Source: Actinoplanes sandaracinus (lineage in GTDB: Bacteria; Actinomycetota; Actinomycetes; Mycobacteriales; Micromonosporaceae). Taken from it: a DNA stretch of 64,000 nt. Where the stretch lies: contig NZ_JASCTH010000036.1 in assembly GCF_030009775.1 (NCBI RefSeq), positions 37,384-101,383 of the forward strand. The letters are read 5' to 3'. Both the position numbers and the translations under genes were made by a program. Of the stretch, positions 34,576 through 43,253 are shown piece after piece (position 1 is the stretch's first letter; each line of letters opens with the position of its first letter). The notes beneath the pieces were generated by a model that was not told the DNA's origin, ran no database searches, and was given only the letters and a program-made list of their open reading frames with translations.

Positions 34576-37011
34576 ATGAGCAAGCACGAGGATTCACAGG
34601 CGGCCCGGGCGCGAGTGCCCGCGCCCGGCACGAACCGGCAGCCGGCCGGACCGGCCTCGGCGGCCAGTGCCTCCGGTCGTGCCTCGGTCGGTGGCACGCC
34701 GGCGGGACGCGCCGCCGTGGGCGGTGCGGTGGCCCGCGCCGTTGTTCGGGCGGTGCCGCCCGGCAGCGGGGCCGGTGAGCCGGACGTGGCCGGCGGCGAT
34801 GGATCTTCCAAAGAAGACCGGTCCGTCAAGAAGGGCCGTCAACGCCCGCGCAAGAGCAAAGCGGCCAAGAAGCGCCGTCGCGGGAACATCCTGGCCGCCG
34901 TGTCGGCGGTGCTGGTCATCCTGGCCGGCGGCGGCATCGTGGGCGGCACCTTCTTCTTCGACGGGGTCACCGCGCCGGAACCCAGGGCCGAGGACCAGAT
35001 GAACATCATCTATTACGACGGGGGCGCCAAGAAGGTTCTGGCCAAGCGGGGCGAGGCGCGCATCAACCTGCCGTACCAGAAGATCAATGAGGTGATGGCA
35101 CACGCCGTCGTCGCGATCGAGGACAAGAGCTTCTACCGGCACAACGGTATCGACATGAAGGGCATCGCCCGCGCCGCCTGGAACAACGTCACGAGCGAGG
35201 ACAAGCAGGGCGCTTCGACGATCACCCAGCAGTACGCCCGGCATGTCGCCGAGATGAACGAGATCACCTACAGCCGGAAGCTGCGCGAGGCGGTGATCGC
35301 CCGGAAACTGGAATCCAAGTTCGACAAGGACCAGATCATGGGCTTCTACCTCAACTTCGTCGACCTCGGCCGCGGCCGCTACGGCGTCGAGGCGGCGGCG
35401 CAGGGCTACTTCGGCAAGAGCGTCGACAAGGACGCGGACCCCAAGAACCGCATCACCGTGTACGAGGCGGCAGTGCTGGCGTCGATCATCAAGCAGCCGT
35501 ATCCAGACGCCAAGACCGGCCATCAGGGGTACGACCCGGACCTCAACCGCACTGCCGCGCAAGGCCGCTGGGAGGAAACGCTGAAGAACATGCTCGACGA
35601 GAACTGGATCACCCAGCAGGAGTATGACCAGCGGAAATACCCGACGATCCTCAAGGGCAAGGCGGCCGGCAAGGGATCGGCGAGCGCGGAGGAGGGCCCC
35701 GACGGCATGATCGTCCGCCACGTCCGGCACGAGCTGCGCGAGAAGGGCGTCACCGATGAGATGTGGGAGAAGGGTGGCCTGCGGGTAACCACCACGATCA
35801 ACGAGAAGGTGCAGAAGGCCGCGGTGGCGGCCGGATCGCGTGCCAATCCGCAATCGCCGATGGCGAAGGTCTCGAAGGACTACCAGTCCGCGGTCATCGG
35901 CATCGATCCCCGCAACGGGCGGGTGCTCGGCTACTACGGCGGCGACTCACCGGTCGGCACCGACTTCGGCGGATACATGGACGGTGACGGCAACGGCGTC
36001 ATCGACAACGGCGGCCAGCCGGCCGGGTCGACCTTCAAGATTTACACTCTGGCGGCCGGTCTGCGCGACGGCATATCGTTCGAGACCCGCTGGAACGGGG
36101 AGTTGCGGCGCACCGACGGCAAGGCGATCAGCAACGCGGGTCAGGATCCCGGCGGGGTGTGCACTTCCGGCGGAGGCATCAAGAACTGTGATCTGCAGAC
36201 CGCGACGATCAAGTCCTACAACTTCCCCTTCTACTGGATCACCGAGAAGCTTGGTGTCGACAAGGTGATCGGGGCGGCTAAAGCCGCCGGAGTCCGGTAC
36301 ATGTGGTCCAACAGCGGCGAGCGGATCGATCTGACGACCGCGCCGGCGGCCTCGATCAAAAAGAACTTCTCCCCGGAGGCGGGTTTCGGCCAGTTCCGGA
36401 TAGTCCCCCTGGAGCACGCGGCCGCCGTGGCCACCATCGTCGGTGTGGGCACGCAGTACGACGCGCACTTCGTCAAGGAGGTGAGCTGGCTCGATCAGCA
36501 GACCGGCGAGCGGAAGACCCTCGGTGACAACCTGAAGGGGAAGCAGGTCTTCGGGAAGGACCAGATGTCCGACCTGCTCGGCGTCATGTCCGAGATCCCC
36601 GCAAGCACCGGCAACTCGCTGAGGAACGGACGCGACTCGGTGGCCAAGAGCGGCACCTGGGAGCTCGGGCAGCGGGAGTCGGACAAGAACGGCGACTGCT
36701 GGTTCGTCGGAGGCATCCCCCAGCTCGCCGCCACCGTCTGGGTCGGTGAGAAGGCCGACCCTGTCGCGTTGAAGGAGAGCAACGGCGACAGCATGTTCGG
36801 CTCCAAGACACCGGCCAAGGTCTGGCAGCAGTTCCTCAACGAGGCCGCCGAAGCGATGAAGTGGGAGGAGGCGAAGTTCCCGGAGCGGCAGCGCACCGGT
36901 GACGCCAAGCATCCCGCCGCCAACGGCGTGGAGCCGCCGCCCGAGAAGCCGGAGCAGACGCAGATCTGTCAGCAGTTCCCGGGACTCTGCCCGAACAGCC
37001 CACGCAACTGA
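34576..37011 (+). CDS. Class A penicillin-binding protein (glycosyltransferase-transpeptidase)
   Basis: 811 residues. A ~100-residue Ala/Arg/Lys-rich cytoplasmic tail precedes one membrane span (ILAAVSAVLVILAGGGIVGG). The GT51 domain carries IEDKSFYRHNG (catalytic Glu182), GASTITQQYARH, RKLREAVIARKLE and VDLGRGRYGVEAAAQGYFGK. The transpeptidase has nucleophile Ser485 in STFK, KSYN as the second motif and KSGTW (Lys691; KSG rather than the usual KTG). A Pro-rich tail contains two Cys. It polymerises and cross-links peptidoglycan. It lies alone, with no cell-division genes beside it; an extra, non-essential PBP is possible. Confidence 0.92.
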   Translation: MSKHEDSQAARARVPAPGTNRQPAGPASAASASGRASVGGTPAGRAAVGGAVARAVVRAVPPGSGAGEPDVAGGDGSSKEDRSVKKGRQRPRKSKAAKKRRRGNILAAVSAVLVILAGGGIVGGTFFFDGVTAPEPRAEDQMNIIYYDGGAKKVLAKRGEARINLPYQKINEVMAHAVVAIEDKSFYRHNGIDMKGIARAAWNNVTSEDKQGASTITQQYARHVAEMNEITYSRKLREAVIARKLESKFDKDQIMGFYLNFVDLGRGRYGVEAAAQGYFGKSVDKDADPKNRITVYEAAVLASIIKQPYPDAKTGHQGYDPDLNRTAAQGRWEETLKNMLDENWITQQEYDQRKYPTILKGKAAGKGSASAEEGPDGMIVRHVRHELREKGVTDEMWEKGGLRVTTTINEKVQKAAVAAGSRANPQSPMAKVSKDYQSAVIGIDPRNGRVLGYYGGDSPVGTDFGGYMDGDGNGVIDNGGQPAGSTFKIYTLAAGLRDGISFETRWNGELRRTDGKAISNAGQDPGGVCTSGGGIKNCDLQTATIKSYNFPFYWITEKLGVDKVIGAAKAAGVRYMWSNSGERIDLTTAPAASIKKNFSPEAGFGQFRIVPLEHAAAVATIVGVGTQYDAHFVKEVSWLDQQTGERKTLGDNLKGKQVFGKDQMSDLLGVMSEIPASTGNSLRNGRDSVAKSGTWELGQRESDKNGDCWFVGGIPQLAATVWVGEKADPVALKESNGDSMFGSKTPAKVWQQFLNEAAEAMKWEEAKFPERQRTGDAKHPAANGVEPPPEKPEQTQICQQFPGLCPNSPRN

Positions 37012-37107
37012 CGCCGGCGCGACAGCCGAAGACCCGGGATCGGCCGGTGGCGGCGCAGCGGCCGTGAGTGGCCGCCGCTCGCGGGGGGAGGCGCGGTGCT
37101 GCTCATG

Positions 37108-37119
37108 GCCGTACGAAAT
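37108..37119 (-). repeat. Copy of dispersed ATTTCGTACGGC motif
   Basis: On the minus strand this reads ATTTCGTACGGC, also present at 43134 and 55863 on the plus strand. Here it lies just upstream of the -10 box of the TetR gene. Confidence 0.5.
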
Positions 37120-37122
37120 GAT

Positions 37123-37128
37123 TAAGGT
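37123..37128 (+). promoter_or_regulatory. -10 box of leaderless TetR gene
   Basis: TAAGGT ends six bases before GTG 37135; no Shine-Dalgarno is visible. Confidence 0.55.
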
Positions 37129-37134
37129 TCTGGG

Positions 37135-37722
37135 GTGCCACGCGTCTCCGAAGCCCACCTCGCCGCCCGCCGCCAGCAGATCCTCGATGCCGCCGCGCGG
37201 TGTTTCGTGCGCAACGGGTTCCATCAGACGTCGATGCAGGACGTGATCAAGGAAGCCGGCCTGTCGGTCGGCGCCTTCTACCGCTATTTCAAGAGCAAGA
37301 ACGAGCTGATCACGGCGATCGCGGGGGAGAAGATCTCCGCGGTCACGGCGGTGCTGGACGGGCTGCTCCTGCTCGATCCGATGCCGCCGATCCCGGAGGT
37401 CCTGGAGCGGTTGCTCGAACTGGTCGACGCGGCCGTGGTGGAGGACGGCACGGTGCGGATCGCCGTGCAGGTGTGGGGCGAGGCGGTCCACGATCCCGAG
37501 GTGGGCGCGCTGGTCGCGGAGATCTACGGCCGGGTGCGGGGCCGGGTGGTGCTGATGGCCGAGCACGCCCAGGCCGCCGGCCAGATCCCGGCGGACGCCG
37601 ACCCGGCCGGCATCGGGGCGGCGATCTTCGGCCTGGTGCAGGGGTACATCCTGCAGCGGATCCTGCTCGGCGGCATCGACCGGCAGACCTATGCGAACGG
37701 GATCCGCGCGTTACTGCACTGA
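37135..37722 (+). CDS. TetR-family regulator
   Basis: 195 residues. Strong TetR helix-turn-helix: RRQQILDAAARCFVRNGFHQ, then DVIKEAGLSVGAFYRYFKSK. The C-terminal domain is typical of TetR_C with EVGALVAEIYGRVRG and a conserved FGLVQGYILQRIL helix. Predicted leaderless start at GTG 37135. It is monocistronic with the cys operon downstream on the same strand but separated by ~140 bases and its own promoter. Target unknown; autoregulation through the dispersed ATTTCGTACGGC motif at 37108 is possible but unproven. Confidence 0.9.
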   Translation: MPRVSEAHLAARRQQILDAAARCFVRNGFHQTSMQDVIKEAGLSVGAFYRYFKSKNELITAIAGEKISAVTAVLDGLLLLDPMPPIPEVLERLLELVDAAVVEDGTVRIAVQVWGEAVHDPEVGALVAEIYGRVRGRVVLMAEHAQAAGQIPADADPAGIGAAIFGLVQGYILQRILLGGIDRQTYANGIRALLH

Positions 37723-37773
37723 CGGGAGGCGTTTCGAGCCCTTCGGCCCTGATCGGCCCGTCGCCGGAGCGGA

Positions 37774-37779
37774 TAGTCT
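37774..37779 (+). promoter_or_regulatory. -10 box of the cysE-cysK transcript
   Basis: TAGTCT ends seven bases before a short ATG frame at 37787 and about 80 bases before cysE. Confidence 0.45.
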
Positions 37780-37786
37780 GGTCCGC

Positions 37787-37813
37787 ATGAGTGAGGTCGC
37801 CGACGTGAGCTGA
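37787..37813 (+). CDS. Possible leaderless 8-codon ORF upstream of cysE
   Basis: ATG 37787 lies at the spacing seen for leaderless starts after TAGTCT and encodes MSEVADVS. Short leaderless frames upstream of cysteine genes act as attenuators in mycobacteria, but those are Cys-rich and this one has no Cys codon, so any role is uncertain. Confidence 0.3.
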   Translation: MSEVADVS

Positions 37814-37860
37814 GAGACCCCGCCCACGTCCGCCGCTCATCCCTGGTCAAGGATCCCCCT

Positions 37861-38412
37861 GTGCTCGACGACATCCGCGCCTACTGCCGGCGCGACCCCG
37901 CCCTGTACGGGATCCGAGTGGCCGAGGTGCTGCTCTATCCCGGGCTGTGGGCGCTCTGGGGCCACCGCGCGGCGCACCTGCTGCACCGGGCCCGCATTCC
38001 GTTCCTGCCCCGGTTGGTGTCACAGGTGATGCGGCTGTTCACCGGCATCGAGATCCATCCCGGCGCGGTGATCGGCAAGCGCTTCTTCATCGACCACGGC
38101 TCCGGGGTCGTGATCGGCGAGACCGCCCGGATCGGCGACGACGTCACCATGTACCACCAGGTCACCCTCGGTGGGCGGGGCTGGCAGCGCGACGCCAAGG
38201 GCACCCGTCGTCACCCGCGGGTGGGTGATCGGGTCACCCTCGGGGTGGGCGCCACCGTGCTCGGGCCCGTCAGCATCGGGGACGACGCGGAGATCGGCGC
38301 GCTCGCGCTCGTCGTGGCCGACGTGCCCGCCGGAGCCCGATTGCGTGCCCCGGCCGCGGAGACTGTTCCCGCAACACCGAACGCCGGCATCAACTCAGGA
38401 GCGAGGAAATGA
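37861..38412 (+). CDS. cysE: Serine O-acetyltransferase
   Basis: 183 residues, the short (EpsC-type) actinobacterial form. An N-terminal helical part (DDIRAYCRRDPALYGIRVAE) precedes the left-handed beta-helix with hexapeptide repeats: GIEIHPGAVIGKRFFIDHGS, GVVIGETARIGDDVTMYHQV, TLGGRGWQRDAKGTRRHP and VTLGVGATVLGPVSIGD. His residues in FIDHGS and MYHQV are the active-site positions. It acetylates L-serine with acetyl-CoA, the first step of cysteine synthesis. GTG 37861 is used. Its stop overlaps the cysK start by ATGA, so the two are co-translated. Confidence 0.93.
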   Translation: MLDDIRAYCRRDPALYGIRVAEVLLYPGLWALWGHRAAHLLHRARIPFLPRLVSQVMRLFTGIEIHPGAVIGKRFFIDHGSGVVIGETARIGDDVTMYHQVTLGGRGWQRDAKGTRRHPRVGDRVTLGVGATVLGPVSIGDDAEIGALALVVADVPAGARLRAPAAETVPATPNAGINSGARK

Positions 38413-39329
38413 TCTATAACGACGTCACCGAGCTGATCGGCCGGACCCCGATGGTGCGGCTGACCCGTTTCGAACCCGGGTTGCCGGCCAAACTGATCGC
38501 CAAACTCGAATCCGCCAACCCCGGCGGCAGCGTCAAGGACCGGATCGCCCTCGCCATGATCGAGGCGGCCGAGGCCACCGAGGAGTTGCGGCCCGGCTCG
38601 GCCATCGTCGAGGCCACCAGCGGCAACACCGGCATCGGCCTGGCGCTGGTAGCGGCGGCGCGCGGTTACCGCCTCACCCTCACCATGCCGGACAGCATGA
38701 GCGCGGAGCGGCGGGCGCTGCTTCTCGCGTACGGCGCGCAACTCGTCCTGACGCCCGCGGCGGAAGGCATGAAGGGCGCCCTCGCCAAGGCCCTGGAGAT
38801 CGCCGAGGAGCAGCGGGCCTGGCTGCCGATGCAGTTCGACAACCCGGCCAACCCGGACATGCACCGCCGCACCACCGCGCTGGAGATCTGGAACGACACC
38901 GACGGTCAGATCGACCTGTTCGTCGGCGGGGTCGGCACCGGCGGCACCATCACCGGGGTCGGCCAGGTGCTCAAGGAGAAACGGCCCGAGCTGCGGGTCT
39001 ACGCGGTCGAGCCGGAGGAGTCGCCGGTGCTGTCCGGCGGTCCGTCGGGTATGCACGGCATCCAGGGCATCGGCGCCGGGTTCGTGCCGGAGGTGCTCGA
39101 CCCGACCATCTACGACGAGGTGTTCCGGGTGACCGTGGACCAGGCTCGGGAGGCGGGGCGCCACCTGGCCCGGACCGAGGGGATCCTCGCCGGGGTGTCG
39201 AGCGGCGCCGCGCTGCACGCCGCGCGGGAGCTGGCCTGGCGAGCGGAGAACGTCGGCAAGACCATCGTGGTCGTCCTGCCGGACACCGGGGAGCGTTACC
39301 TGAGCACGCCGCTCTTCTCCGCTGTCTGA
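38409..39329 (+). CDS. cysK: Cysteine synthase (O-acetylserine sulfhydrylase)
   Basis: 306 residues, normal length. The PLP Lys is in NPGGSVKDRIA, the substrate loop TSGNTGIG follows, GVGTGGTITGVGQ binds the PLP phosphate, and the C-terminal SSGAALHAA Ser contacts the PLP ring. It makes cysteine from O-acetylserine and sulfide. It overlaps cysE by four bases; the pair can form the regulatory cysteine synthase complex in some bacteria. A hairpin terminator follows. Confidence 0.95.
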   Translation: MIYNDVTELIGRTPMVRLTRFEPGLPAKLIAKLESANPGGSVKDRIALAMIEAAEATEELRPGSAIVEATSGNTGIGLALVAAARGYRLTLTMPDSMSAERRALLLAYGAQLVLTPAAEGMKGALAKALEIAEEQRAWLPMQFDNPANPDMHRRTTALEIWNDTDGQIDLFVGGVGTGGTITGVGQVLKEKRPELRVYAVEPEESPVLSGGPSGMHGIQGIGAGFVPEVLDPTIYDEVFRVTVDQAREAGRHLARTEGILAGVSSGAALHAARELAWRAENVGKTIVVVLPDTGERYLSTPLFSAV

Positions 39330-39353
39330 CCAGGGACAGCCTGATCGCGGACA

Positions 39354-39392
39354 AGCGACGGCCCGGTGTGCATGGCACGCCGGGCCGTCGCT
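39354..39392. terminator. Bidirectional terminator after cysK
   Basis: Perfect 13-bp arms AGCGACGGCCCGG and CCGGGCCGTCGCT with an inner GTG/CAC pairing, in the gap between cysK and the convergent lipoprotein gene. Confidence 0.8.
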
Positions 39393-39413
39393 CGTCTCAG
39401 GAGCGGCGCCGTC

Positions 39414-39908
39414 TCAGGAGCTCAGTGTGACGCCGGCGGCCTTGCAGGCCGCGATGAGCTCCTTGCCGGACTTCTCCGCCTCCGGGGTGTCGGCGGCGGT
39501 TCCCGGGTCCTTCGCCGCGGCGGCCTTGGCGGCCTGAGCGCCGATCGTCGTCATGATCTTCGCGACCTTGCTGTCGCTGCCCGCGGCCGCCGTGGTCAGG
39601 GACTTCGAGAAGCCGGTCAGCATCGCCTTGGCGTCGGCCGCCGACAGTTCGCCACCGGTGGTCTGCGTGATGGTGAGCATCGCCGCCTTCATGTCCTTCT
39701 CCGCCTTGTCGGCAGCCTGGCAGAGCTCCTTGTCGGAGCCGGCCTTCGCCGCCGGCGCCGTCGTGGCCGCGGTCGAGGCGGCGGGCTTGGCGGCCGGGCT
39801 GGTGGCGACCGGAGCCGTGGTGGTGGCGGTCTTCTCCTCGCCGCAGGCGGCGAGACCCCACAGGGAGACGCCGGCGAGCACTGCGGTGGCAACGCGAACG
39901 GAGATCAT
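39414..39908 (-). CDS. Predicted lipoprotein
   Basis: 164 residues. A signal peptide (MISVRVATAVLAGVSLWG) ends in a lipobox LAAC, so the mature protein would be lipid-anchored at Cys. A Thr/Ala/Pro-rich linker follows, then a helical domain of ~105 residues with two Cys (ELCQAADK near its start and ACKAAG at its end), probably disulfide-linked. No family recognised. ATG 39908 was chosen because it begins the signal peptide. Confidence 0.75.
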   Translation of the reverse strand: MISVRVATAVLAGVSLWGLAACGEEKTATTTAPVATSPAAKPAASTAATTAPAAKAGSDKELCQAADKAEKDMKAAMLTITQTTGGELSAADAKAMLTGFSKSLTTAAAGSDSKVAKIMTTIGAQAAKAAAAKDPGTAADTPEAEKSGKELIAACKAAGVTLSS

Positions 39909-39991
39909 GGGCGGGGACGGTAACCGTTCCCGGGTACGTACCTCAAATTCGATGTGACGAGCTGACCCGATTTCCACGGATACGGGCCCCT

Positions 39992-40627
39992 CTATGGTGG
40001 TGTGGTCAGGTCACGCAGATCGTCGCGGTTGCCGGAGAGGGCGATCACCACGGTGAGGCCGCGTACCGAGACCCCGACGCACTGGGTGGACCGGTCCAGC
40101 AGCCAGCCCACCGGGCGGCACCCCTGACCCCAGCCGCGTGCCGCCAGATGACCCCTGACTTCGGCGTAGAGGTCGGCCTCCGGCTGGCCGTCCCGGCCGG
40201 CCACCGTGAGCCGCCGGGTGCACGACCCCGACCGGCAGTCCGAGTCGTCGTAGGGTTCGACGGTGACCCGCAGCCCGTCCGGCAGCGGCAGAACCGTGTC
40301 CGTCGACGGGAAGAACGGTCGCGGCCACAGGATCGCCGCCGAACCGACCAGCGCCACCAGGATCCAGCCGGTGAGCAGGCCGCCCGCCAGCCGGGCCCGG
40401 ACCCGCTTGCGCCCCTTCGCCACCAGCGCCACCGCCGGCGCCAGGCACGCGAGCAGAATCTCCCACCGGGCCTGCGGCCACCTTTCGATCAGCGTGCCGC
40501 CGAGCACGATCAGAGCCGCCAGCGCGGACGCGACCGTCCAGCGGGCGCGAGGGCTCCGGGCGACCATCAGCCAGAGCAGCAGCACCGGCCCGATGGCGAT
40601 CGATATCATAGGCACGCGGATGATCAT
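39992..40627 (-). CDS. Membrane protein of unknown function
   Basis: About 211 residues. Three to four membrane spans lie in the first ~110 residues (ISIAIGPVLLLWLMVAR, WTVASALAALIVLGGTLIE, EILLACLAPAVALVAKG, GGLLTGWILVALVGSAAIL). The remaining ~100 residues form a soluble domain with four Cys (SDCRSGSCTRR, QGCRPVG, STQCVGV), likely extracytoplasmic with disulfides. The start is uncertain (ATG 40627 or 40609; TTG 40642). No family recognised. Confidence 0.6.
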   Translation of the reverse strand: MIIRVPMISIAIGPVLLLWLMVARSPRARWTVASALAALIVLGGTLIERWPQARWEILLACLAPAVALVAKGRKRVRARLAGGLLTGWILVALVGSAAILWPRPFFPSTDTVLPLPDGLRVTVEPYDDSDCRSGSCTRRLTVAGRDGQPEADLYAEVRGHLAARGWGQGCRPVGWLLDRSTQCVGVSVRGLTVVIALSGNRDDLRDLTTPP

Positions 40628-40822
40628 GCCGAACGCGCGCAAACCTCAGCTCAGGCGGCCTCGCCGTCCTCGATGCCGCATTCTCGCCATCAGCCGATCG
40701 GGATCCACCGCCACCGGTGGGCACCGTCGCGCTGGTCCTCACGAACGGGAGGTCGCTCAGTTGATCCGGATTCCGGCCGATCTGACCCCGGGGAGACGTC
40801 GACGGGCGAGAGGCCGGCACCG

Positions 40823-43129
40823 ATGAGGGGATCCGACGACGCGGCGGGTCCGCGGTCACGGGACCGTGTGCTGGCCGTACCCCTGATCGTCGCTCTCGTC
40901 GCTCTCGCCGCGGTGTCCGCCTGGCTCGGACTGCGTGATCCGGAGGATCGCGTCACCGGCAACGTCGGAGGCACCGTGGTGCTGATCGGCGCCGCCTTCG
41001 CCTGCTACCGGGTCAGCCGCCTCGCCGCGGCGGTCGACCCGATCCGCGGCTTCTGGCGGCTGTGGGCGTGGTCCGCGGCCGTCTTCATCCCCAGCACCAT
41101 CGGCGCCATGATCCGTGGCGCCAGCGGAGAACCGGGCATGCCCCTCTACGAGGCCGTGCCCACCCTGGCCAGCCTCACCCTGGCGATGCTCGCCTTCCGG
41201 CACGTGCCGGTCACCCCGCGCAGCCGCCTCGACTGGGCGCGACTACTCCTCGACGGCGCCGCCGTCACCGTCGCAGGCTCGGTCTTCTTCGGGTACTTCA
41301 TGCTGCACGCGATCCCGGCCGGCACCTCCGCCACCGCCGGCGCCGCGGCCGCCATCGTCGGCGTCGGCTGCCTGCTCGCGCTGGTGGTGTTCGGCAAGGC
41401 CGCGGTCAGCCCCGAGGGCCGGGTCGACCCGGCCGCCCTCGGCATCCTCGCGTTCGGGCCGACCGTCGGGCTGGTCGCGGTGGTGCTGTTCCTCGGCGGC
41501 ACCGAGCTCGGCATGCTGCTGCTGTCGGTCCTCGGATACCCGCTCGTCGGACTCGGGATCTGCCTGGCCGCCTACCGTCAGGGCCGGGTCCTGTCCGCCC
41601 CGCCGCGCCGGCTGCGCTGGTCCTTCGCCGATCCGCTGCAGTTCCTCGCCGTCGCCGTCACCGCGGGTCTGGTCATCATCGTCTCCGCCCGCGACCTCGA
41701 CCTGCGTGGCCGCGCCGTCATCATCGGCGCCGTCCTGATCGCCGCCATCATCGTCGCCCGCCAGCTTCTCAGCCTCCGCGAGAACACCCTCGCTCTGCGC
41801 GGGATCCGCCGCCAGCAGGCCGAACTGGAACGCCTGCTCCTCACCGACAACCTCACCGGCCTGCCCAACCGCACCGGCTTCGTCGTGGCCCTCACCGAAC
41901 GCCTCGCCACCGAACAGCCCGCCACCGCGCTGCTCATCGACATCGACGACTTCAAAATGGTCAACGACACGCTCGGTCCGTCCGCCGCCGACCAGCTCCT
42001 GCGCCAGGTCGGCCGGCACCTCGCGGACGGCGTCGGGCCCGGCGAGTGCGTCGCCCGGCTCGGCGGCGACGAGTTCGCGGTCCTGCTGCCCCTCGACGAT
42101 CCGGCGTCGGCGGACGCCGCCGCCACCCGCTTCCAGGCCACCGTCGGCCGGCCGGTGCTCGCCGGGCAGCAGCAGTTCCTGCTGCACGCCAGCGTGGGCG
42201 TCGCGATCGCGGAGCCGGGGGAGACCGCCGACGAGGTGCTGCGCAACGCCGACATCGCCATGTACGCGGCCAAGGAGTCCGGCAAGGCGTCCTGGGTCCG
42301 TTTCGAAGCCCGCATGCGCCACGACATGACCGCCCACGCCCGTCTCGCCGGGGAACTGCACGACGCCATCCTCGGCGGGCAGTTGCGGCTGCTCTACCAG
42401 CCCGTCTACGACCTGGTCACCGGCCGCATGCACGGCGCCGAGGCGCTGGTGCGGTGGCAGCACCCCTCCCGTGGGTTCGTCTCACCGGCCGACTTCATCC
42501 CGGTCGCCGAGAAGTCCGGGCTGATCGTTCCCCTGGGGGCCTGGGTGCTGCGCGAAGCATGCTCCCAGCTCGCCCGATGGCAGGCCGCCCTCGGCGCGGA
42601 CGCCGTCGAGGCGATCAATGTGAACGTGGCCGTCCGCCAACTGCGGGAAACCGGATTCGTCGACGAGGTCGCGGCGGTCCTCAGCGACACCGGCCTCTGC
42701 CCCGCGAACCTGATCATCGAGGTCACCGAGTCGTCGGTGGCCGATGGCCCGCAGGTCACCGACACCCTGCGTACCCTGCACGACATGGGCGTCCGCCTCG
42801 CCCTCGACGACTTCGGCACCGGGCAGTCCTCGCTCAGCCTGCTGCGCGCTTTCCCCGTCGACGTCCTGAAGCTCGACAAGTCGTTCGTCGACGGCATCGC
42901 CGACGGCGCTGACCGCGGTCGCCTGGCTGTCGCCGCCGCGGTCGCCCAGCTGGTCGAATACCTGCAGCTCAAAGCCGTGGCCGAAGGCATCGAGAGTGAG
43001 GCCCAGCTGATCCGGCTCCGGGACATGGGATATCGCTACGGGCAGGGATATTTCATGGCCAGACCCCTGCCGCCGGGTGAGTGCGCGGAGCTGATGGCTG
43101 CCGCGCCGCAGGCCGCCTTCCCGCATTGA
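40823..43129 (+). CDS. Membrane GGDEF-EAL protein with degenerate I-site
   Basis: 768 residues. About nine to ten membrane spans occupy the first ~310 residues. GGDEF domain (~320-480): active site GGDEF in ARLGGDEFAVLLP is intact, but the inhibitory RxxD position reads GPGE, so product inhibition is probably lost. EAL domain (~500-765): EAL in GAEALVRWQHP, EVTESS, DDFGTGQSS, KLDKSF, AEGIE and GQGY are all present, so active phosphodiesterase is expected. The layout parallels the protein at 25104, suggesting a family of bifunctional c-di-GMP enzymes with different sensors. ATG 40823 is preceded by GAGAGG at long spacing. Confidence 0.88.
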   Translation: MRGSDDAAGPRSRDRVLAVPLIVALVALAAVSAWLGLRDPEDRVTGNVGGTVVLIGAAFACYRVSRLAAAVDPIRGFWRLWAWSAAVFIPSTIGAMIRGASGEPGMPLYEAVPTLASLTLAMLAFRHVPVTPRSRLDWARLLLDGAAVTVAGSVFFGYFMLHAIPAGTSATAGAAAAIVGVGCLLALVVFGKAAVSPEGRVDPAALGILAFGPTVGLVAVVLFLGGTELGMLLLSVLGYPLVGLGICLAAYRQGRVLSAPPRRLRWSFADPLQFLAVAVTAGLVIIVSARDLDLRGRAVIIGAVLIAAIIVARQLLSLRENTLALRGIRRQQAELERLLLTDNLTGLPNRTGFVVALTERLATEQPATALLIDIDDFKMVNDTLGPSAADQLLRQVGRHLADGVGPGECVARLGGDEFAVLLPLDDPASADAAATRFQATVGRPVLAGQQQFLLHASVGVAIAEPGETADEVLRNADIAMYAAKESGKASWVRFEARMRHDMTAHARLAGELHDAILGGQLRLLYQPVYDLVTGRMHGAEALVRWQHPSRGFVSPADFIPVAEKSGLIVPLGAWVLREACSQLARWQAALGADAVEAINVNVAVRQLRETGFVDEVAAVLSDTGLCPANLIIEVTESSVADGPQVTDTLRTLHDMGVRLALDDFGTGQSSLSLLRAFPVDVLKLDKSFVDGIADGADRGRLAVAAAVAQLVEYLQLKAVAEGIESEAQLIRLRDMGYRYGQGYFMARPLPPGECAELMAAAPQAAFPH

Positions 43130-43133
43130 CACC

Positions 43134-43150
43134 ATTTCGTACGGCTACCG
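43134..43150 (+). repeat. Copy of dispersed ATTTCGTACGGC motif (17-bp form)
   Basis: ATTTCGTACGGCTACCG begins four bases after the GGDEF-EAL stop. The same 17 bases occur at 55863, there also just after a gene end. Confidence 0.6.
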
Positions 43151-43253
43151 AACCGGCGATCCGTGGCGGTCCGCGCGAGGGGCTGCCCACTCCGGCCGCT
43201 GCGCGACCACCGGGCAGATCCGGCTGCGGCCGGGGCGGCCCGGAGAAAGGTCT

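Noticed and set aside
37787..37813. Cysteine-responsive attenuator peptide
   Set aside because: The frame contains no cysteine codons; kept only as a low-confidence leader.
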